From Candidatus Methanomethylophilaceae archaeon (GTDB taxonomy: Archaea; Thermoplasmatota; Thermoplasmata; Methanomassiliicoccales; Methanomethylophilaceae), in NCBI GenBank assembly GCA_016297775.1, contig JAEDGA010000014.1, positions 1 through 20,973 on the forward strand: DNA of 20,973 nt, given 5' to 3'. Positions 15,046 through 20,973 of this stretch are shown here, one piece after another. Within the stretch, counting starts at the first letter, position 1, and every line of letters starts with the position of its first letter. The position numbers and the translations under genes were made by a program. The notes beneath the pieces are model-generated. The model saw only the letters and a list, made by a program, of their open reading frames with translations. It was not told the origin of the DNA and made no database searches.

Positions 15046-16364
15046 GACATCAGGTAGTACGTGAGGAACATACCGGTTATGACCCAGGTCATACCCTTGA
15101 TCTCCTTCGCACGACCGGTGACCGCCATACCGATCACGTACGACATGAATCCGAACGCCATGCCGTTGGTGATCGACATGGTCAACGGCATCATCACCAT
15201 CGTCATGAACGACGATACGGCGATGACGTTATCGTCCCAGTCGATATCCTTCACGGAGAGTACCATCATGGCGCCCACCAGCATCAGGGCGCCTACCGTA
15301 CACGATGACGATATCAGATCGCTGAACAGAGGTATCGCGAACAACGCGAGAATGAACAATGCGCTGACGGTGACGGCCACCAGTCCGGTGCGCCCTCCCG
15401 CTTCTATACCGGTCGCGGATTCCATGAATGTGGTGGTGTTGGATGCACCCATCGTCGCACCCATCATTGTGGATATGGAATCGCAGCTCAGGGCCGCGGT
15501 ACCGCCTATCACGTTGCCGTCATCGTCCATCAGTCCCGCACGCCCTCCGAGGGCCAGCAGGGTACCGGCGGTATCGAACATGTCCACCACCAACAACGAC
15601 AGCACGGCGATGATGAACGTCATCATCATGTCCATACCGAAGAATGTGAAATCCCTGAAGACACAGAATATCAATGATGTATCGGGATACGACAATATGT
15701 TCTCCGGTACGGACGTCTCCCCCACGATCAATGACAATACGGCGGTGGAGACGATACCGATGAATGTGGCGGACCACATCCCCCTGAGATAGAATATGAA
15801 CGTCACCGCGATGGAGAACAGACCCAATACCACCGCGGGGGAGTGCATGTCCCCCAATGTGACGCCCGATGATGACAATGCTATCAATCCGGACGAACGC
15901 AGCCCTATCAACGCCACGAATAATCCTATACCCACGGTGATGGCATATCTGAAATGTCCCGGTATGGAATTGAGCAACCTCTCCCTGAATCCCGTAACAG
16001 AGAGGATGAAGAACAATACTCCGGACACGAACACCACCATCATCGCCTGGGGGTAGGTGAATCCCATCACCGTGACCACGGTACCGGACACGAACGTGGC
16101 CGTGGCCATACTTGGTGCCAACGCGACCGGGAAACGTGCGTACAGTCCCATCAGCATGCATGACAGCACGCATGACAGACACACCGAAGTGAAGAACGCC
16201 TCCTGCGGATAGCCGTATGACGGATCGTAGAGTATCACCGGCGTAACGCCCAGGACGTATACCAGGGACAGGAACGTGACCAGTCCGGAACGCAGCTCCG
16301 TCCTTATGTCCGAACCTCTCTCCGATATGCGGAAGAATGCATCCAACGACGAAGCGATGTTCAC
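15021..16364 (-). CDS. NCS2-family purine (adenine/guanine/hypoxanthine) permease, AzgA-like
   Basis: 447 residues with about 12-14 hydrophobic segments. The N-terminus (LDAFFRISERGSDIRTELRS, then GLVTFLSLVYVL) is the hallmark of the AzgA/GhxP subfamily, which takes up purine bases by cation symport. Also visible are APSMATATFVSG, the VDMFDTAGTLLALGG segment and SATGIEAGGRTGLVAVT, all conserved in this group. Length is typical. The start is GTG 16364; there is no ATG before the first membrane segment, and GGGTG lies just upstream. It lies 25 bases after terC on the same strand and is probably co-transcribed. Substrate preference among purines cannot be read from the sequence. Confidence 0.92.
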   Translation of the reverse strand: MNIASSLDAFFRISERGSDIRTELRSGLVTFLSLVYVLGVTPVILYDPSYGYPQEAFFTSVCLSCVLSCMLMGLYARFPVALAPSMATATFVSGTVVTVMGFTYPQAMMVVFVSGVLFFILSVTGFRERLLNSIPGHFRYAITVGIGLFVALIGLRSSGLIALSSSGVTLGDMHSPAVVLGLFSIAVTFIFYLRGMWSATFIGIVSTAVLSLIVGETSVPENILSYPDTSLIFCVFRDFTFFGMDMMMTFIIAVLSLLVVDMFDTAGTLLALGGRAGLMDDDGNVIGGTAALSCDSISTMMGATMGASNTTTFMESATGIEAGGRTGLVAVTVSALFILALFAIPLFSDLISSSCTVGALMLVGAMMVLSVKDIDWDDNVIAVSSFMTMVMMPLTMSITNGMAFGFMSYVIGMAVTGRAKEIKGMTWVITGMFLTYYLMSYFLLPSA

Positions 16365-16389
16365 ACACCCACATCCACGGACGTCCGTA

Positions 16390-17307
16390 TTATGCTTGTT
16401 GCCGTGCGTTACGTCCGCCGTACAGTGATACGACCACCGTGACGACCAATATCGATATTATCACCGCCAGGGACAGGACCACATCCACATGTACGAAATC
16501 GGCGACGAGCATCTTCAGACCGATGAACGCCAATATCGCGGCTAGACCGTATCTCATGTACCTCAGGGATTCCAACGATCCGTGTATCACGAAGTAGAGG
16601 GAACGCAGACCCAGCACCGCGAATATGTTGGAGGTGTACACTATGAACACATCGCTGGTTATCGCCAGACATGCCGGTACCGAGTCTATCGCGAATATGA
16701 TATCGGTGAGCTCTATGGCCATCACGCATGCGAATAGGGGTGTGATCATCCTGGCACCGTTGACGACGGTGGTGAACCTGTCCCCATCCAGATCCTCGGA
16801 TATCTTGAGGTGTTTGGAGAGCCAATCCGCCACCGGGCTCCCTTCGGATCCCTTATCGCGGGCGGTCTTCACCGCTATGAACAACAGAAGCACTCCGAAC
16901 ACGTACATCATGAAATCTATGGATTCCAGGAGAGCGGATCCGGCGAACACGAAGACCGCACGGAAGACTATCGCACCGAAAACACCGTAGAACAACGCCT
17001 TGTGCTGATATTCGTCCGGTATGGAGAACATGGAGAACAGCAGTATGAAGACGAACAGGTTGTCCACGGACATCGCCTTCTCTATGATGTACGACGCGTA
17101 ATACTCCATACCTGCGTGCGGCCCGTGGGAGTACAGTACGTACAGACCGAACAGCACCGCCACGGATATCCATATGGCGGTCTGTACTACAGCGGAACGT
17201 ATGTCCATCCTTCCCGGATGCCTGTGTGCGAGATACAGGTCTATGATCAACAGGGAAACAACCAATGCTCCGAAGAACATCCATTCCGCTGGGGATGCGG
17301 TCATCAT
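16390..17307 (-). CDS. TerC-family integral membrane protein
   Basis: 305 residues, with about eight or nine membrane segments. The family signatures are present: EKAMSVDNLFVFILLF near TM3 and ELTDIIFAIDSVPACLA after the central loop; these acidic motifs are thought to bind metal ions. TerC/Alx proteins have been linked to manganese efflux and to metal supply for exported enzymes; the exact ion is not determined here. ATG 17307 is chosen for its spacing from AGGGTG; ATG 17304 and GTG 17310 are next to it and equally in frame. A TATA-like AATAAATATGG lies about 25-35 bases upstream. The stop is TAA, and the permease follows after 25 bases. It is divergent from rubrerythrin. Confidence 0.92.
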   Translation of the reverse strand: MMTASPAEWMFFGALVVSLLIIDLYLAHRHPGRMDIRSAVVQTAIWISVAVLFGLYVLYSHGPHAGMEYYASYIIEKAMSVDNLFVFILLFSMFSIPDEYQHKALFYGVFGAIVFRAVFVFAGSALLESIDFMMYVFGVLLLFIAVKTARDKGSEGSPVADWLSKHLKISEDLDGDRFTTVVNGARMITPLFACVMAIELTDIIFAIDSVPACLAITSDVFIVYTSNIFAVLGLRSLYFVIHGSLESLRYMRYGLAAILAFIGLKMLVADFVHVDVVLSLAVIISILVVTVVVSLYGGRNARQQA

Positions 17308-17364
17308 CACACACCCTTATCATCGGACCATATTTATTATTTTATGATATACAAACGGAAACGA

Positions 17365-17476
17365 TGTTAACATTCATTCAACCACCATGACAGGGTGTTA
17401 CCGAAAAAATGTGTTAACGGCGATTCTTTAATACCAATAGCACATATGTCTCCACAGACCCCCTAGGTCGAAGGAG
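17365..17476 (+). promoter_or_regulatory. Rubrerythrin promoter with repeated TGTTAAC boxes
   Basis: TGTTAAC occurs at 17365-17371 (within the palindrome TGTTAACA) and at 17412-17418, with a variant TGTTACC at 17396-17402. All are upstream of a TATA-like ctttaatacc (17427-17436). A clear Shine-Dalgarno AAGGAG lies at 17471-17476. The boxes could bind a redox-responsive regulator of rubrerythrin, or of terC on the other side. Confidence 0.5.
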
Positions 17477-17486
17477 TGATACACAC

Positions 17487-18032
17487 ATGAAGAAGTGGAA
17501 ATGCATGGTTTGCGGAGAGATCGTCGTTGCAGAGAGGCCCCCAGAGAGATGCCCCACCTGTAAGGCTCCCGCAGAGAAGTTCGTCGAGGTCGTCGATGAA
17601 GAGATGACCTGGGCATCCGAGCACGTCCTCGGTATCGCAAACGGTGTGGACCCCGAGATCATCGAGGGACTCAGAGCAAACTTCAACGGAGAGTGCTGCG
17701 AGGTAGGAATGTATCTCGCAATGGCCAGAGTAGCGTTCCGCGAGGGTTATCCCGAGGTCGGAATGTACTACGAGAAGGCTGCATTCGAGGAGGCAGAGCA
17801 CGCCGCAAAGTTCGCGGAGATGCTCGGAGAGGTCCTCACCGACAGCACCAAGAAGAACCTCGAGCTCAGGATCGCAGCCGAGAACGGTGCAACCGAGGGT
17901 AAGACCATGCTGGCCAAGAAGGCCAAGGAGCTCAACCTCGACGCTATCCACGACACCGTCCACGAGATGGCAAGGGACGAGGCAAGGCACGGAAAGGCAT
18001 TCGCCTCCCTCTACAAGAGATACTTCGAGTAA
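17487..18032 (+). CDS. rbr: Rubrerythrin with N-terminal rubredoxin domain (reverse type)
   Basis: 181 residues. The rubredoxin iron site (C6, C9, C22, C25) is at the N-terminus, followed by a four-helix ferritin-like domain. Diiron ligand candidates are E69, E102/H105 (FEEAEH), E132 and E165/H168 (RDEARHG). This order is the reverse of classical rubrerythrin and is known from peroxide/oxygen-scavenging NAD(P)H peroxidases of strict anaerobes. The gene has a strong Shine-Dalgarno and very biased codons (gag, aag, gga, gca), which suggests high expression. It stands alone between its own promoter and a hairpin terminator, divergent from terC. The stop is TAA. I am sure of the family; the electron donor is not visible. 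Confidence 0.96.
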   Translation: MKKWKCMVCGEIVVAERPPERCPTCKAPAEKFVEVVDEEMTWASEHVLGIANGVDPEIIEGLRANFNGECCEVGMYLAMARVAFREGYPEVGMYYEKAAFEEAEHAAKFAEMLGEVLTDSTKKNLELRIAAENGATEGKTMLAKKAKELNLDAIHDTVHEMARDEARHGKAFASLYKRYFE

Positions 18033-18044
18033 AACCATAACACC

Positions 18045-18067
18045 GGGAGGGGGTCGTACCCCCTCCC
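18045..18067 (+). terminator. Hairpin after the rubrerythrin gene
   Basis: Perfect 9-base stem gggaggggg / ccccctccc with the loop tcgta, 12 bases after the TAA. No T run follows directly. It is the strongest stem in the window and fits a terminator or 3'-end stabiliser for a highly expressed message. Confidence 0.65.
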
Positions 18068-18104
18068 ATACAATCTTTATACATCCTTTCTTTGATGACG
18101 ATAC

Positions 18105-18650
18105 GTGAACGATACCGGCAGATTCATGGTCGGACTGATAATGTCCGTGATCCTGATCCTCATGTCGGTGATATTGATAATCGCCGAGTGTATCGAACTG
18201 TGGATGTTCATCATCATGAACCTCCTGTCGATACTGCTGATCATCGCGCCGGTGCTCACGTTCAGAGGCACCAGGATATCGATAGACGATGATTCCATAA
18301 CGATACTGGCACCTTTCGTGAATGAGATCGTCGAATTCGGAAAGATGGATTCCGTCAGCACCTGTACCATCCTATCGTACGGTAGGAGGGTGTACGGCTA
18401 CAACGGAAAATACTACGGAAGCGGCACGTATTCCGGAGGGGAACTGGGCGGATACACCCGTGCCTCTGATTCCAGGGTGCCGATATCCATATTGATAATC
18501 GCGGGGAACAGGAAGATACTGTTCAACATGAAGACGCTGGAAGAGACCCAGCGCATCTATATGGAGATCAAGGCCCATGACGGCGGGAAATGTATCGCAC
18601 CTTCCGCCATGGGTGCGCATCCCAGAAGAGCAGGGTCAAACTCAGGTTGA
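18105..18650 (+). CDS. Small membrane protein with a PH-like (bPH) domain
   Basis: 181 residues. Two hydrophobic segments (about 7-28 and 33-50) are followed by a soluble beta-rich region from RGTRISIDDDSITI to the helix LEETQRIYMEIKA. A glycine/tyrosine-rich stretch in the middle (YNGKYYGSGTYSGGELGGY) and the strand order resemble bacterial PH-like domains found after two membrane helices. No function is known for such single proteins; they are thought to act as membrane-anchored binding modules. The start is GTG 18105, about 25 bases after a TATA-like ctttatacat; ATG 18126 is the alternative. The last 20 residues look disordered. The helicase starts 28 bases downstream. Confidence 0.7.
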   Translation: MNDTGRFMVGLIMSVILILMSVILIIAECIELWMFIIMNLLSILLIIAPVLTFRGTRISIDDDSITILAPFVNEIVEFGKMDSVSTCTILSYGRRVYGYNGKYYGSGTYSGGELGGYTRASDSRVPISILIIAGNRKILFNMKTLEETQRIYMEIKAHDGGKCIAPSAMGAHPRRAGSNSG

Positions 18651-18678
18651 TATACCAGTATGACCAAATGTAGCGATC

Positions 18679-20925
18679 ATGGATGCCGTGGAGATCAAGA
18701 GGGCGATGGTCCGCGCCTGCATATACTATCGTGATTTCATCGAGACAGAACAGAGGAGCGGGAACATAAGGTCCGGAACGGTCACCAACGTCGTGAAGAG
18801 GAAGGACATATCCGATAACGGTACGGTGACGCTCCATCTGGACCGTAGGATGGGTGAATTGGATTCCGTGTTCCTCATGATCGGTGATGTGGCGTATTTC
18901 CCGGATACGATACACGACATCCAATACGACGATACCGAAAGGAGCATCACCATCCATCCCGATGATGATGTGATCGATGCCCTGGACGAAGCGGAATGCG
19001 ACGACATACACATAGTGAGCGACATCAAATGGTTGATCGACATCACCAATGAATTCTACATAAGATACGGGGACATGATCTCATATCCGCGGGAGGAGGG
19101 TCGTGGTTATGACGATTCATCCATACTGACATCGAAGGATGACAGACCCAGCGACGAACAGATGAGGGCCATACGCGGTATACTTAACAACAGACTGTCG
19201 TATGTTTGGGGTACACCCGGTGCGGGAAAGACCCAGTATGTACTTGCCACGGCCATCATGAGCTGTATCGCCAAAGGGGAGAAGGTGGCCGTGATAGCAC
19301 CTACAAATACCGCATTGGAACAGGTGCTTAGAGGATTGATGTCCGCCCTGTCCAAGAACGATCCCGGAGAGGAATTGATAGATCGGAAGAACGACATCCT
19401 CCGTCTCGGGAATGCCACCAGATCGTTCGCCAAGGACTTCCCGGACATATGCGAAAGCAGGATGGTGGAAGAGGTCACCAAGGACATAAGATCGGAGCTG
19501 GCACTCATCGAGAAGGAGATGTCCGAGACCGCGGACGTCACCAGATACGATGAATTGGAACACAGGAAGGACGAGTGTCTGTCCTTATTGAACGACATCA
19601 CCGGCGCAGGTATGGCTGACCGTCTGGACAAGGTCAAGATAATCGCCATGACACCCCAGAAACTGATGATGAGGTTCTCCCCATTGAAGGATGATGACAG
19701 ACCAATGCTCAACGTGGACCGTATCTTCCTGGACGAAGCGGGATACACCAGCGTAGTGAACACCCTCCCATTGTTCACATTCGGCGTTCCGATATCCATG
19801 CTGGGGGATCACATGCAACTCCCGCCCGTGTGCGAGATAGACGGCGATATGATGTCATCCTTCATCGATGAAGAGAATGGATACATGCACGCCTATCCGT
19901 GGAGACTCCCGTCCATGTTCTCGGAAGCATTCCTGAAGATGGATGATATGAAGATCATGAGGATGTACCGTGACGGGGATACACATCGTTTCGATGTCAC
20001 GGAACAATACAACCTGACACGTTCCTACAGATTCGGTCCGAATCTGGCATCCATATTGGATGAACACGTCTACGGCAGGATCGGATTGAAGGGTATGTCC
20101 GACCACAGACTGTCCATAGAGGTCATCAATGTGGTATCCACTGACAGGGACGAGAGATACAACATAGGGGAATGCAGGGCCATATTGTCCGACATAATGG
20201 ATAGGGGTCTGTCCAAGAACGACTATGCCATCCTGACACCTTACAACAAACAGGTCCAGAGGATCAGAATGGAGATGGATGACGCCGACAGGGAATACAA
20301 CGTATTCACGATACACAAGTCCCAGGGGAAGGAATGGGATACCGTGTACCTGTCCGTGGTGGACAACAGGGTGAAGCTTGAAGGCAAGGATGTACAACTG
20401 CATATGACGAGCACCGTATACAGCAAGGACAACATCAACACCCTGAACACGGCGATATCACGTGCCAAGAAGAGATTGGTCATCGTTTGCGATGCGGGAT
20501 TCTGGAGACGGCAGACCGACGAACTGATCTGCAGATTGCTGGACAGTGCGGATTCGTCCACAACATACGGATACGATCCCGATACGGGATTCAGATTCGA
20601 GGACAGGAACAGAAGAGCACGTCACACCACCAAAAAGAAAGAGATCGGGATAAAACCGATATCCAAACCAGCTGACCCCCGTATAGCCAATAGGATATAT
20701 GCGGCGATGAAGGCGGGAAATATCACGATTCCGAAAAGGGCGATCAACCTGATCTATGATTTCGCGGAGATCACCTCCATCAGGACCGAGAGCGAACTGA
20801 AGATAGAGAAGTGCATAGAATCAGCATACTCGGCTTTGATTAAGAACACATACGGGGATGCACAGAGATACATCGACGAGATGATCCGTGTGTACAACAT
20901 ATCACACCCTGACAGACCCATATGA
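18679..20925 (+). CDS. SF1 helicase, UPF1/Dna2-like (AAA_11/AAA_12)
   Basis: 748 residues. Walker A is GTPGAGKT (178-185), Walker B DEAG (352-355), motif III GDHMQLPP (376-383), motif V TIHKSQGKEWD (544-554) and motif VI NTAISRAKKRLVIV (about 590-603). This set defines superfamily 1B helicases of the UPF1/Dna2/Smubp-2 type, which act 5'-3' on DNA or RNA. Residues 1-170 form a beta-rich, very acidic N-terminus that I cannot assign, and 630-748 an unassigned basic then helical tail. There is no nuclease motif that I can see. A TATA-like tgatatacc overlaps the end of the upstream gene at the right distance for its own near-leaderless message. The role may be replication, RNA processing or defence; the window does not decide. 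Confidence 0.9.
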   Translation: MDAVEIKRAMVRACIYYRDFIETEQRSGNIRSGTVTNVVKRKDISDNGTVTLHLDRRMGELDSVFLMIGDVAYFPDTIHDIQYDDTERSITIHPDDDVIDALDEAECDDIHIVSDIKWLIDITNEFYIRYGDMISYPREEGRGYDDSSILTSKDDRPSDEQMRAIRGILNNRLSYVWGTPGAGKTQYVLATAIMSCIAKGEKVAVIAPTNTALEQVLRGLMSALSKNDPGEELIDRKNDILRLGNATRSFAKDFPDICESRMVEEVTKDIRSELALIEKEMSETADVTRYDELEHRKDECLSLLNDITGAGMADRLDKVKIIAMTPQKLMMRFSPLKDDDRPMLNVDRIFLDEAGYTSVVNTLPLFTFGVPISMLGDHMQLPPVCEIDGDMMSSFIDEENGYMHAYPWRLPSMFSEAFLKMDDMKIMRMYRDGDTHRFDVTEQYNLTRSYRFGPNLASILDEHVYGRIGLKGMSDHRLSIEVINVVSTDRDERYNIGECRAILSDIMDRGLSKNDYAILTPYNKQVQRIRMEMDDADREYNVFTIHKSQGKEWDTVYLSVVDNRVKLEGKDVQLHMTSTVYSKDNINTLNTAISRAKKRLVIVCDAGFWRRQTDELICRLLDSADSSTTYGYDPDTGFRFEDRNRRARHTTKKKEIGIKPISKPADPRIANRIYAAMKAGNITIPKRAINLIYDFAEITSIRTESELKIEKCIESAYSALIKNTYGDAQRYIDEMIRVYNISHPDRPI

Positions 20926-20949
20926 CCATATCGAAGATGCACCGACCCC

Positions 20950-20956
20950 GTTTTTT
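20950..20956 (+). terminator. T-run after the helicase gene
   Basis: Six consecutive T (20951-20956) lie 26 bases past the helicase stop. Archaeal RNA polymerase terminates on such tracts. The continuation ttataatcatatga could equally be a promoter for a gene beyond the window. Confidence 0.4.
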
Positions 20957-20973
20957 ATAATCATATGATATTC

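Noticed and set aside
15046..15792. Extension of the zinc-ribbon protein by reading its TAG stops as pyrrolysine
   Set aside because: The extension would run antisense through the NCS2 permease, with two TAGs within five codons; this is the usual open reverse frame of a membrane-protein gene.
1..20973. CRISPR array, prophage or plasmid origin
   Set aside because: No regularly spaced repeats, phage structural genes, integrase or replication initiator are visible in the window.

Overview
The window is archaeal chromosome, most likely from a gut-type, H2-dependent methylotrophic methanogen of the Methanomassiliicoccales (Thermoplasmata; Methanomethylophilus-like). The evidence is a group II chaperonin (thermosome), the archaeal repair protein NreA with a PCNA-binding tail, the methanol:corrinoid methyltransferase pair mtaC-mtaB, a heterodisulfide-reductase-like CCG protein, and TATA-box promoters that sit about 25 bases before near-leaderless starts. 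Of 21 complete genes I read 16 TGA, 4 TAA and only 1 TAG stop. This fits, but does not prove, a lineage that decodes TAG as pyrrolysine.

Layout. Positions 1-195 hold the end of a cut-off gene, followed by about 700 bases without an intact gene but with decayed-looking coding scraps. On the minus strand lie the thermosome (915-2555), a SplB-like radical SAM protein, nreA and larB, the last three tightly linked. larE is divergent from larB over one AT-rich promoter element. It abuts a convergent ZIP metal transporter. Next come ybaK with an overlapping small radical SAM gene, ridA (convergent), an HdrD-like iron-sulfur protein, a cysteine-rich small protein with an operator-like palindrome, and a lone IS4/IS1634-type transposase whose catalytic Glu reads as Gln. 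The methanol module mtaC-mtaB (11932-14111) follows, with a palindrome-rich upstream region. After it is a minimal CobW/G3E GTPase divergent from a small nine-cysteine zinc-ribbon protein; their two promoters carry mirrored copies of one 10-base element. Then come a purine-type NCS2 permease downstream of a TerC protein (minus strand), an N-terminal-rubredoxin rubrerythrin, a small membrane protein with a PH-like domain, and a UPF1/Dna2-like SF1 helicase up to position 20925.

How the parts work together. MtaB and MtaC transfer the methyl group of methanol to a corrinoid, on the way to coenzyme M, and MtaB needs zinc. The neighbouring GTPase and zinc-ribbon protein are candidates for metal supply or quality control for that enzyme. 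LarB and LarE make parts of the nickel-pincer cofactor; LarA and LarC are not in this window. Rubrerythrin is for peroxide defence, RidA and YbaK clear reactive or mischarged metabolites, and NreA handles DNA damage. No CRISPR array, rRNA, tRNA or prophage is visible. The least explained items are the CobW/zinc-ribbon pair with its shared operator, the HdrD-like protein, the Gln-substituted transposase beside mtaC, and the PH-protein/helicase pair.
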